From: Macrostomum hystrix
Taxonomy: Eukaryota > Platyhelminthes > Macrostomidae
Assembly (NCBI GenBank): GCA_950097015.1
Contig: CATNEN010000037.1
Span: 4,431,501 to 4,495,500 of the forward strand
Direction: 5' to 3'
Length of the DNA: 64,000 nucleotides
This document shows, one piece after another, positions 46,191 to 57,011 of this stretch (positions are counted from its first letter, which is position 1; each line of letters opens with the position of its first letter). Under the pieces are notes generated by a model. That model ran no database searches. It was not told where the DNA came from and was given only the letters and a program-made list of their open reading frames with translations. The position numbers were made by a program, and so were the translations under genes.

Positions 46191-46904
46191 GTCTAAAAGT
46201 ACAATCAGACTCAGAAGAAATTATCGGAACATTTGGCATGATAAAACGAAGAATCAAATTCGCAGTGGTGAGGAATAACAGAGCGCAATTAAGTACAGGT
46301 AGTGTACTATATTACATCCTACTGCAGCGGTGGGCGTTCCAATTCACCTTTTATCTGGCTCCTAATTTGCTCAAACTGATGAATTTCAATATGAAACGGG
46401 CGCCAAACTCGGTAGCTAATAACAATGGGCATCCTATATAGGACATGTTGTTAAAAAAAGTAGCATCAAGTTGCGCCAAACACAAGCGGTTGACGCACCA
46501 ATTTAAACAAAAAATCACCTTTGTATTGTTATACAAAACTTCAAGATGCAATTTAGCGTTATTACCGCAAGACAAAACAACATCTCACGAATCATGACTG
46601 AGTGTGTGTGAACGGAATATTATCTGAATAGTACAATAATATTCTTTAAAAGTTGTCGAATTGGTAGCATCACCAATTTATAGAAGCATTGAAACATGCA
46701 CATAATTGTAAATACAATAAAGTGCCTTTGTTTTACCAGTTTTGAGGTTGATAGATTAATTTTCTTTCAAAGACTAACAAAACTGCGGAATCTGAAGAAG
46801 CAATGGAAAATCAAATCTCAAAAGTGGTAATCAACTAAATCGATAAAAATATAAATAGCACTATTATCAATAAGCAATAGAGGAGTCGTTATGACAATAG
46901 GCTG

Positions 46905-46996
46905 GTTTCTATAGCAACAGATATTCGACCAAAATAATAATGTTCTTGCTAATAATATCGTTATCATCATAGCAACGGAGAAGTCACCATAGCAAC
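46905..46996. promoter_or_regulatory. Cluster of RFX X-box-like sites
   Basis: GTTTCTATAGCAAC (46905-46918) and GTCACCATAGCAAC (46983-46996) fit the X-box consensus RYYNYY-N(1-3)-RRNRAC; a half site ATAGCAAC lies between them at 46969-46976. They stand about 400 bases beyond the 3' end of KSR, with no assigned gene to control. Confidence 0.35.
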
Positions 46997-47077
46997 GAAT
47001 ATTTTTATCGTGACAATGGAAAATTAGTTATAGCTAAGGGGACTTTTACATAATAAGAATTGCAATTTGCATGTTGT

Positions 47078-47262
47078 GTGTGAGAGTTGTAGCCTGAAGT
47101 CTGGGGTTCGATTCCCGACTCCACTGGAACAATTTGTGTCATTCAGCAAGACACTTAACTCTGCATTGCTTCAGTTCACCCAGCTGTTAAATGGGTACCA
47201 GCATTAGCTGGGGTACTTGAGGGTGGGTGTGGCGTCCCCCCAGTCCATGGACTGTGACCTTA
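47078..47262 (+). mobile_element. SINE-B copy downstream of KSR
   Basis: It contains the B box GGTTCGATTCC, CGACTCCACTGGAACAATTT, CAGCAAGACACTTAACTCTG, CTTCAGTTCACCCAGCTGTT and AGTCCATGGACTG. It is the longest forward copy of the family; the A-box half is decayed. Confidence 0.7.
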
Positions 47263-47406
47263 ACAATAAGGATGTTTGAACATTTGGAAAGAAATCCAAT
47301 CAAAGGCGAATATTTTCTATTAGAATGATGGCACAAAATGCGAGCCACCCGGCTGACACGCAGGGCGACAGTCTTTCTTTAAATAGACAAACAATCAGTA
47401 GACTGC

Positions 47407-50400
47407 TCAGGCCAGATTGTCGTGACTCTTTGAGAAGCGCACTGGGAAGCTGGGACTGCGGCCAATCTTTGGCAGGTTGCTAATCAGCTGGAACAGGTCC
47501 GAGAACTGCGGCCGCTGGGTCTTTTCAAAGGTCCAGCACTTCAGAACAATGTCCTGGAATTGAGGCGCGACAGGTTTTTATTCATACCTAAATGACAATG
47601 CACTTTTAAGCGTACAAGCTGGCTACATAAAATACATACAATTGGAGAGGCCTGCTCAGATGTGTTTGCTTATGGCTTAAGCTTACAAAAGCTGCAAATC
47701 CAACTCGAAAGGTTTAACGAAATACGAATCCTAACAAAGGAAAAACAGCTAGAAAGACTGGCATTCGGTAAAAAATAAGCTTTAAGAAATCCACAAAAAG
47801 AGCAAACAGTAACTGCAAAAATGAGAAAGTGCTATATTGCCCGAAATGAGGAAACTGCAATCCCCAAAATGAGGAAACTGCAATCCCCAAAATGAGGAAA
47901 CTGCAATCCCCAAAATTAGGAAACTGCAATCCCCAAAATGAGGAAACTGCAATCCCCAAAATGAGGAAACTGCAATCCCCAAAATGAGGAAACTGCAATC
48001 CTCAAAATGAGGAAACTGCAATCCCCAAAATGAGGAAACTGGAATCCCCAAAATGAGGAAACTGCAATCCCCAAAATGAGGAAACTGCAATCCTCAAAAT
48101 CAGGAAACTGCAATCCTCAAAATGAGGAAACTGCAATCCTCAAAATGAGGAAACTGCTATCCCCAAAATGAGGAAACTGCAATCCCCAAAACGAGGAAAC
48201 TGCAATCCCCAAAATGAAGAAACTGCAGAATAGCTGCAGGTGACTCACCTTGTAGTTGGATGGCAGACCGATGTCGCCAAGGCTCTGCATGATGCCGTTG
48301 CCAGCTTTCCATATCACCGCTTCGACCGCAAGCCGCTTATAGGGCCACTGCTTAGTCATTAGCTCGTACCACAGAGTGCTGCGGTGTCAGAATGGCGAGT
48401 GGACTAAAATATATTGCTAGGAAATAATCGGGAAACCACTAACCTGGAAACCACCCAACGCAATACTCGGTAGACCACAAAAAATAACAATCTGGAAACC
48501 ACCCAACGCAATACTCGGTAGACCACAAAAAATAACAATCTGGAAACCACCCAAGAAAATAACCGGGAAACCGTCAAATCTGATAATCAAGAAATCAAAT
48601 GTGATAATCAAGAAGTCAAATGTGATAATCAAGAAGTCAAATGTGATAATCAAGAAGTCAAATGTGATAATCAAGAAGCCAAATGTGATAATCAATAAGC
48701 CAAATGTGATAATCAAGAAGCCAAATGTGATAATCAATAAGCCAAATGTGATAATCAAGAAGCCAAAGGTGATAATCAAGAAGCCAAAGGTGATAATCAA
48801 GAAGCCAAAAGTCGCAAAGAAAAATGACCGGCCGCATTACCCGAAGGCGAACACGTCCGTCTCCTTGGAGAACTGCAGCGTCTTCATGCCGCCTTGAAGG
48901 CAGCGAAGCAGCTCGGGCGCCAGGTAGCACAGCCAGCCAGGGGGCACTTGGAGACAGGCCGGGCCCTTACGAGTGGCCTCCGCCATGCGGGTCCAGTTAA
49001 ACAGAGCATAGTCTGTGATGACAGCCTTGACTGCATTGTTTGCCAGAAATTCGATGAACACATTCTTTGAGCGCAGATCGGCGTGCACAATGTCCCTGGC
49101 GTGCAGGTAGCCCATGCCCTGCACAATCTGCTGAGCCACGGCTACACACCTGGTCACAGTAAAGCGAGCCTGATTGGTTGGCTGTTCTCGCAGCTCGTGA
49201 TATAGGCTGTGGCCCTTGCACAGCGCGGTCACAATGCACAGATTCTTAGGGTCCAAGCAGGCGCCAAGGAACAGGGCCAGGTTCTCGTGCCGGGTCATGG
49301 CCGCCTTCTTGACGTCCAGCTTGAAGGTCTGAAGGACGGCCCGGCCGGCCTCTTCGTCGAATTCGGCTGAGGCGGTGTCGCGCGGCTTGCGCAGAAATTT
49401 CACGGCCACCTCGCCGTGCCACAGGCCGCGACTGACGCTGCAGAAGTTGCCAGTGCCCAGTAGCTCCTTGACGATTAGTTCGTCGAAGGGGATCTCCCAT
49501 TTCTTAACTAGATCGCCGGCAGCCGTGCCATCTGTGTAGTCGCCAGAGATCTCCGGGCCGAAGCTGCTGTTCCAGCTCTCCTCATCCGGTTGGATTTGAA
49601 TCTTAGCGGCGGGAGCTGGGGCGCTGCCGAACAGTTTTGGTGGGAAGGCGAACACGTTGCCACCGCTGCTCTTAGTGACAGACGCTGGCGCCTGGGGCGA
49701 GTGCCCGGGTCCGCCACCGCCGCCTCCAGCCAGCTGACTAGGCGATCGCGGCGTCGACGGCGTGTTGGACGAGCTGGGATTTGAGCTGGAGTCGGCGCCT
49801 CGACCGCCGGCGTTGGCGGCGGCAGCCGATGCGGCTGCGGCTGCTGCCGCCGTAGCGTGTGAAGTTACGACTAGGTCGCGCTGTAGGCCGCGAGTGTCCT
49901 TTGCCAGGTGATAATTGCAGGCGCCAGCATTGCCGATGCATTTCCGGTGGCAGCGCTTGTTACACTGGACGCAGCGGCGCGGATGATTGAGCATCCGCTC
50001 GAAGCAGACGCTGCACTTGGTGCCGAACAGCTTGTAGGCGTCCCACTTGTGACCATAGGAGCCGCCAGCCGAGTCAACCACCTGCTGCTCCGGCAGCTCA
50101 GATGTTGATTTTCGCTGCTTGTGGCCGCTGCGGCTAACATAATTCTGCATGTTAGATTCAACCGAGGAGCTCCGCGGAATCAGCGGCGGATGGTTGGTAT
50201 TCATGATGTTGTAGAGCAGGCGCGGACTAGCCGGCGGCGGCGTTCCGCTCAGCGACCGGTTCGGCTGGTTGGCCGGACCCGGCGTGGCCGGCAGGGAACC
50301 GCTGTTGACGGAGGCGGCCGTCGAGATGCCGCCCTCCGGACTTCGCCGCATCGGAGAGTCCACCGAGTTGACGCCGGCCAGATCGGAGGAGCCGGGACCG

Positions 50401-51455
50401 CCGAGTGTCGACGAAGCGGCGGTGGACCCGTCGACATCGGCTAAGCCGCCGAGGCCGGCTCCGCCAATGTCAGAATCGTCCGTTGTCCCGCCAACCTCGC
50501 CTTGCGGCGGCGTCGTCGGACTGGCGGACCTCGGACTGGCCACTGACGGATAGGCGACCTCAACCAGCGAGTTGGGCGCCTCTAGAAACTGCTGATAGTA
50601 CTGCTGCACCAGCTGGTAGCAGCGCACGCAGCGCTCCACGGTGCTGTCTGGTGTCTGCAACTCGGCCAGCAATTCCAGCAGGCGCGGCTTGTCCAACCGG
50701 ACCAGCTCGAGTAGGGTCCAGTTGCGAACCACCTGGGTGGCAATAATTCAAGCGGAGTAGACTAAATGAGAGTGTACATGTGAGAGTGTGACTGACGATG
50801 AAGGCGAAGTCAAAGTCAGTGCCCATTCCGCTGACGCCTGAGCACACATGTACACTGATACCACCGTGCATTGGCACACACTCTAACAGGTGTGTACATC
50901 TGCGCTGAATTTTTCATTGTCATGTATTGTGCACTCCCTTAAGGGACTTTGTGTCTAGAGGTAAAACAGCTTTAACCGCTCTGCCACTCACTCTCTAAAC
51001 GAAAAGGATACAAGTACCGTAGAAAGATACAGGTAACCCAAATTACAAATAAAATGAAATACACATTTATTTTCCGAGGAAGCCTAGAAGTCCATAGTCT
51101 CAATAAATCCGAATAGACGGAATTAACTAACCTGCAGCACTGCCCGTTCCTCGAGCTCTACAACGTGCATCAGCCACTGGTCAGTCTTGGGAATGGCGCA
51201 GGCCTGTCGCACCTCGGCAGCTTCCTCGGGTGGCATCCGACTCAGGGCGCAGAGCTGATCTGCGTAGAAGGCGCACAGTTTAGCCTCGGCCTGCTGGCAT
51301 TCAACTGGCGGAGCTCGGTGCTGGCCGAGCTGGGAGCACAGCCGGCGAAGGGGTATCAGTTCCTTGTCCACAGTCAGGTTGATGAGGTTCTGCACGTGCC
51401 GACAGTGGGTGGCCAACGGCCTGGATTCCACCGCGGCAGAGTTCAAAGCTGACAT
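47407..51455 (-). CDS. KSR: Kinase suppressor of Ras, KSR (830 aa)
   Basis: Exons in coding order 51455-51132, 50732-48841, 48378-48249, 47553-47407, all in phase. KSR scaffolds Raf, MEK and ERK in the Ras pathway. Parts: a helical N-terminal CA1-like region (about 1-160); a low-complexity Ser/Pro/Gly region; a C1 zinc-binding domain starting at His336 (H-x12-C-x2-C ... C-x2-C ... H-x2-C-x6-C); an ERK-docking FAFP motif at 469-472; and a kinase-like domain from about 520. The kinase part reads KWEIPFDEL, WHGEVAVKFL (Lys553 kept), IVHADLRSKNVF (HAD at 658-660, where HRD is usual), TDYALF (DYA at 682-684, where DFG is usual), GWLCYLAPE and FSKETDVFAFG. Loss of HRD and DFG suggests a pseudokinase. 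Human KSR1 is about 920 aa. Confidence 0.95.
47845..48235. repeat. 23-bp minisatellite in KSR intron 3 (about 17 copies)
   Basis: Units of AACTGCAATCCCCAAAATGAGGA. The array ends about 14 bases from the splice donor of exon 3 (48248 on the minus strand). Confidence 0.94.
48585..48815. repeat. 21-bp minisatellite in KSR intron 2 (about 11 copies)
   Basis: Units of AATCAAGAAGCCAAATGTGAT. A second, looser repeat with TGGAAACCACCCAACGCAAT occurs just beside it (48441-48550). Together they fill most of the intron (48379-48840). Confidence 0.93.
50768..50990 (-). mobile_element. Composite SINE-A copy in KSR intron 1
   Basis: Most of the segment is SINE-A on the minus strand (GCCTGAGCACACATGTACAC, CAGGTGTGTACATCTGCGC, TTAACCGCTCTGCCAC). 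Its first 50 bases (50768-50818, GAGAGTGTACATG ... GTCAAAGTCAG) are a SINE-A piece in the opposite orientation. The result is a head-to-head arrangement. Confidence 0.6.
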
Positions 51456-54400
51456 GCCTTGAGCAGGCCGGTAATTGGCTACTGTCTTGCAATAATCAGT
51501 TTATACTAAAACTTGGCAATGAGGATCGCCTGCTGAGTCTAAAATAATGCACTACTAGACAGCGAAACGGCACCAGTGGCCGCCTCGCTTTGCTTCTCCC
51601 AGCTGGGACAATGCAGACTCTGCAAATCGGTACAGTTCACAAATTATAGGTTGATGACGGGAGTACAAGTAGGTACATAGAGCAGAGACTATAAGTTTTT
51701 GTAATCTAGTAAGTCATATTTGCCATGTGCCAAGGAGACTAATTGTCATTGGCAATTGTCATTGGCATTCTCTTCGAATTTGTACTATACTATAGAATCC
51801 AGAATATGTAAGCCAACATATCCATCATTTAAGGAATACAACTTCTATGAGCTCTGTAAAAATAACAATTCCACAATGTGTTGAGTATAATATATAGTCT
51901 TATTTAAAGCTTAAGTGCATGTATAAAATCACAATGCACTTTAGCCATCAAAGCAAATCCTTATCAGACTCCAAAGTAAGGAGCCAACTAACTTAGTTAG
52001 ACCTAAGAATCACTTCAACAAAAACAAGTATCCCAATATATGTTCCTATTATAGACTGTCATATGGAATAGGCCTAAAATACTAAAAAAAGCTGAAAACC
52101 ATGATGTCTCAATGCTAATGAAAACAGGATCTTTATATATATAACTGCTTGATATTGTTTTTGAAATTCACAAAATAGAAATGTATCTAAATTTTAATAT
52201 CTTGTAGTATTGATATTGGCATAAATAGCAACTAGTTAAAATAAACCTGTTCAATTTTTCATCAAACGTAATCTTGACTATTATTACAGAAACTTGACTA
52301 TTGTGTTATGAAAATATATTGATATAGAACAAGAATTGTTTTGCTTGATAAATATGCTAAATAGTATAGCTTAGCTAACATATATTTTTAGAAGAAAAAA
52401 ATAGAATTCAAATTGCTGACAATAACTTAAAAATAATAAAGGCCCCAAATTGATTTATCTTTTGTAACTACAACTATATCAACCCATTTTTCATCTTAGA
52501 AATCAAACTAGACCTAGAAAGAAATTCAGCATTTTTATATTGTATAAGGTACCTTATTATATATAAAAATTTAGGCCGATACCTTATTTAATGTTGTAAT
52601 AAATCACATTTATTTTATGGCACATAGCATGACACTATATAACATATCAATAGGCTAGATATATCTCATGATCATGTATTTTGACATTCAAAAAAACATT
52701 TTCAGAAAACTTAAGTGACTAGGCAAGGTATCAAAGTCCAATAGAGTCCGAGTCAAAAAGGTTGGTCTATCACACTGAAATTGAACTACTTAATAGAGCC
52801 AATTACCAAACTTGTGGCAGTCAAGAAAAAGATATTCTTGACACAAACTCTTGAAGAAAAGTTTCAAATAAAGTAAAGAACAGAAACATTGCCAACATGT
52901 CACTGAATTCCAAATATATAAATAATTGCTAGTCAAAGTCTCAGACTAACTTAAAGGGCTTTATTTTTTTATTATAATACCCTTTGCTAATTCTGTGTTG
53001 ACTTATTGACTATTTAGCAGAATATTGAGGTTTAGTAACTTTAGAAAAACTTTAGCAAAATCATTTCAATTAGATAACATTATTAATAATTGTTTAATGC
53101 TTTGCATATAAGCCATAGTATTTAAGGAAAGTAGCTGAAATTAATTAGTTAACAATAATTTGTACAATAAAAAAACTTTTTATTAAGTTTCTGACTGAAT
53201 GAATAAACTACAAGACTAACTCGTACATTCTTTTAAATAAAGTCACATTTTAAATTGTTTTTTACACAACTTAGGGGTTAAATTAAGATTTTCTTTAGTC
53301 ACAAATTTATTTTCGTGAAATGATAAAGTACTAGCAGTTTAAAGTACTTTCAATGCTTCATAGATGATAGCTATTTGGTATAGATGAACACGTCAAAATA
53401 ATAGACAAAACAGACAATAGACAAAATAGACAAAGTTTCGATTTCCATGCTTCTTTTTAGTACTAAAATGGTATGTTTATGAAAAAAATCATTTCTGATT
53501 CAGTAATCAGTAATGTCAAAAAAATCGCAGAAATTTGCAATCGCACAGGTGCCTAGATTTTTAGAGTAGCTTTGCAGAAAACCTGGATAAGTTTCGAAGA
53601 ATATATATTTTTGTTCCGGTTTTGAAAGTAAACTTACGCATTATAACAAAAACGTACAATAATTACGATAACTAGACATAAGTAGGCGAATGCGTGACTA
53701 AACTCAAGCGCATTCCTAAAAATACTACTGCTGGCAAAGACACATCAAGTACAATAGTTTTCGCAAAAACTAACTTAATATTTTACATTTTTGATACAAT
53801 GCCCTTTGATAATTTTAATTGTTAGAGAGCTAAACTATAACTAACATTTAGTCGCAGTTTAGTAAAAATTATATTATTAATTTATTCTAATTTTATCAGG
53901 GGCATCAATAAAAAACAAATTGCATCAAGACAAAGAACAGTCTTTTCGGTAATATAATTTAGTAGGCAAATATTAATATTACTATTATATTAATATTATA
54001 TTACTATTAATATTAATATTAATATTATAAATATTAAAAAAATATTATATAAGGATTTCGATATGTATTTGGTTTGGTACCTAGATTTGAATTAAAAAAC
54101 TAATAGAAGTCAAGATTTACTATTTAAGAAATTAATATTAACATACTGTAATGCTTGTCTCTTTGTCTTTCGAAGTATTAAAAGTCGTATTGAACAAAAA
54201 ATTTTACTTTTCTTGGCGTATCAGTAAATATTCTTTGTTCCGACTGATGCACGCCTCAATGGTATTCCTGTAGTCGTGAGTGTCTAGAAACGGAATTTAG
54301 AAGTGCACTGGCTTGAGATATGGTAAAATTTTTGCGCATGATCAAATTTGAGTCAAAATGTGTTTGTGATACGAGCAGTATACGAGCGAGGGGTGGGTAT

Positions 54401-54493
54401 GGATAATCAGTCGTTGGTTGAATCCGGAAGGGCACTGCTTGAAGATGTTTGCATGGCAACGCGCCTATTGTTTCTCAGACATATTATTAGTGA
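51456..54493. other. 3-kb AT-rich spacer, no gene recognised
   Basis: Very AT-rich, with an alternating TAATAT run near 53970-54045. No frame, RNA gene or array is convincing. It separates the 5' end of KSR from the 3' end of the Ly6/uPAR-like gene and should contain the KSR promoter. Confidence 0.5.
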
Positions 54494-56089
54494 TCAAAAG
54501 CTGCGGAAAGCATTCAGCAATCCGCCAGCAGCAGCAGTAAGCAGCATCAAAGAGACGCCGCCAATGGCATCGATAGACCTAGCCGAGTTGCAGCGATCGC
54601 CAGCACAGACACACTCAATGCTAGCCGTGACGGCTGAGTCGGTGCGTGAGCATCCCGTCCATTGCGGTGATTCGACGCAGTACTTGTACTCCAAGTTGCG
54701 CACTGTGCCTGCAAGAAATTGGATAGAAAATTGGATAGACAGGTTGATACTCGTAGAAATGACACCTATAATATAGTTATTCCAATTGCGCCAGTTTTAT
54801 ATCCAGTGCCACAGCCACAGCTATTGCTATGATTTAGTGAAAGGCAGCGATTAATCTCTATCCAGTCTATGGACTGGTGGACCGCCACACCCACCTACAT
54901 TTCTACCCCAGCTAATGCGGGTACCCATTTTAATTTACAACCGGGTTAACTGAAGCAACAAGAAATAAAGGCATTTCTCAAGGTCAAGGACACAAAATGT
55001 TTCCCATTGGGCTGAGATTCGAAGTTCGGACCTCTCCGTCAAAAGTCCGAGGCTCCCGACCACAAGGCTGCAAGCTCCCTTGCGATATACAGATACGAGC
55101 CATAGGAGGGAATTATTGCCTCTATCGATTTTCCACGTTTCATGGGATTCTCATTTACAAACAAAATCTAAATCATGATATCACAATAATACAAAAGAAC
55201 CTGCCTCGTAGGCCTACGTAAGTTAGTTTTTGCGGCGGCTTGGGGTTCCACACTCGTAGCTTTCCGCAGGCGGTACTGAAAATTATTTCGATTCACCTTA
55301 TAGTAATGAATGGAGCTTACTAAAGAGGAAAACCAGCCTTGTCTATTTTCTGTATATGGCTAAAAGACTGGCTGTTCACCTTTGGGGATCTGGGGGGATT
55401 GATATATAGTTAATCTTTGGGGATCTGGGAGGATTGATATATAGTTAATGTTTGGGGATCTGGAAGGATTGGTAGTTATTCTTTGGGGATCTGTTAGGAT
55501 TGGTAGTTAATCTTTGTGGATCTGACAGGATTGTTAGTTAATCATTGAGGATCTGACAGGATTGTTAGTTAATCTTTTAGGATCTGACAGGATTGTTAGT
55601 TAATCATTGAGCATCTGACAGGATTGTTAGTTAATCTTTTAGGATCTGACAGGATTGTTAGTTAATCATTGAGGATCTGACAGGATTGTTAGTTAATCTT
55701 TTGAGGATCTGGCAGGATTGTTAGTTAATCTTTAGGAACTGAGAGGATTAGCTATTTACCTTTAAGAATTTATAGTAGTATATTATGATTATAAGACTAC
55801 ACCAAGGCATGGACACGGGTCACCTCACCAGTTTCTCTCCGCGTAGGTGACCTTAGCGGTCAGGTTGTTGCTGGGAGCACAGTTAGACAGCTGGTTGCCG
55901 GGACACACGTAGCAGACAACTGCCATTGTCGAATGCGGCAGCGGAAGCAGGCCTGTAGAATATTTTATTGCGAATTCACAAACCTAATCAGTTTATTTAC
56001 CAATAACTAATACAAAAAGTCAACTTAATCTTACAGCACGCGAAAACGATGCAGGTCAGTAGATCAGGAAGAGAACACCCGCAAGCCAT
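54494..56089 (-). CDS. Ly6/uPAR (LU)-domain GPI-anchored surface protein (158 aa)
   Basis: Exons in coding order 56089-56035, 55952-55829, 55275-55193, 54708-54494, in phase. The N-terminus is a hydrophobic signal peptide (LLTCIVFACCLLPL). The mature part starts with the LU hallmark CYVCPGN, contains further paired cysteines (SNCAP, NWCTACG, YKYCVES, TGCSR) and ends the domain with CVCAGDRCNSA, the usual C-x-x-x-x-C-N closing motif. A hydrophobic tail follows (SLMLLTAAAGGLLNAF), typical of a GPI-anchor signal. It is a small extracellular three-finger-fold protein; the ligand is unknown. The donor of exon 3 (GTATTA) is the least certain junction. ATG 56089 lies 12 bases after an acceptor-like TTTTAG. 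The intron between exons 2 and 3 holds a minisatellite, and the last intron a SINE-B. Confidence 0.72.
54859..55074 (-). mobile_element. SINE-B copy in the LU-protein intron 3
   Basis: On the minus strand it has a B-box-like TTCGAATCTC, TTTTGTGTCCTTGA, TGCTTCAGTTAACCCGGTTG, GGGTACCCGCATTAGCTGGG and CCAGTCCATAGACTGG, in the same order as the copy at 47078. Confidence 0.68.
55385..55740. repeat. 30-31-bp minisatellite in the LU-protein intron 2
   Basis: About 11 copies of a unit with AGGATCTGACAGGATTGTTA followed by GTTAATCTTT. The left-hand units are more diverged. Confidence 0.92.
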
Positions 56090-57011
56090 TTTCGGTAGAA
56101 ACTAAAAGTCATTCTTTGTCTTTTTTGCTACAAATTATTTTTTTTAAATGAGAAAAAATGTTCTCTGCAAAGTACACGAGACACGAGTGAACCTTTAACA
56201 GGTCTCACCAATTAAGCAGCTTATACAGCTCAGTAAGTTGATGCGCCACGCAGTGAATCCTGTAAAGGTAAGCTTTTCTACTTCGTAAGTGAGGATGCGG
56301 AAGCCAGCAGCGCCTAACGACAGGAAAATCTACAGAGCGGGGTTAGACTCACTTCAGCGCCTTTATACAAGTCAAGCATTTTCATTTTCTTCTCCAGGAC
56401 ACTGCACTCACACACGCATTGAGCGTGTACCTGTAAGTAGGAAAGAGGACGCGCAGCGAGAGGACCAATCCTGCAGTAGGCCACGTTGAAGAGCTCAATT
56501 TTAGGCATCACTATATTCTCTTCAACTTTCGTTGCTAGCTCTTTCCTCTCATTTAATATGCAGTTTTCTACCCTGCAGTATCCAATGGAGTTTAGTCAAA
56601 GTTCACTTCACATCTCCTCACTAAATCCCCAAGCCGATCTATCTAGTTTCATCCCATCTCTCTAACATTAGAGAGAAGCTTTCACAACCTGTCCATCTTT
56701 CTTGCCTCTTGGAAGTTTGAACCGAGTGAGTTGTCATTTAATATTATTGTGAAGACAAATTAATACCTCGCAAAAATGTGTGATCGTGTATACATAGAAA
56801 CGATTTATTAGCAATTTTAATTATTATAAATAGTTAAGCCACGACAATAGAACAATCTACAATGTTGTGCTTTTTACAAAAAAAATAAACTTAGAACTGC
56901 TGCTAGGCATTGCTGATGAGAGAAGAAAAGTACAGAATGAGTGCAAAACCAAACACTAACAAAAATCGCACTTAGAACTAAGTCAAAAGAGTTATACTCG
57001 TAATTGTCGAC
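56090..57011. other. Spacer between LU-protein gene and innexin
   Basis: No gene is recognised. Short frames around 56290-56510 on both strands show no family likeness. It includes the 3' end of the innexin transcript. Confidence 0.4.
56813..56818 (-). promoter_or_regulatory. Candidate polyadenylation signal of innexin
   Basis: TTTATT on the plus strand (AATAAA on the minus strand), about 195 bases past the innexin stop codon. Confidence 0.35.

Noticed and set aside
54348-54776. 142-residue plus-strand frame
   Set aside because: Shadow of the minus-strand LU-protein exon, which carries the cysteine pattern and GPI tail.
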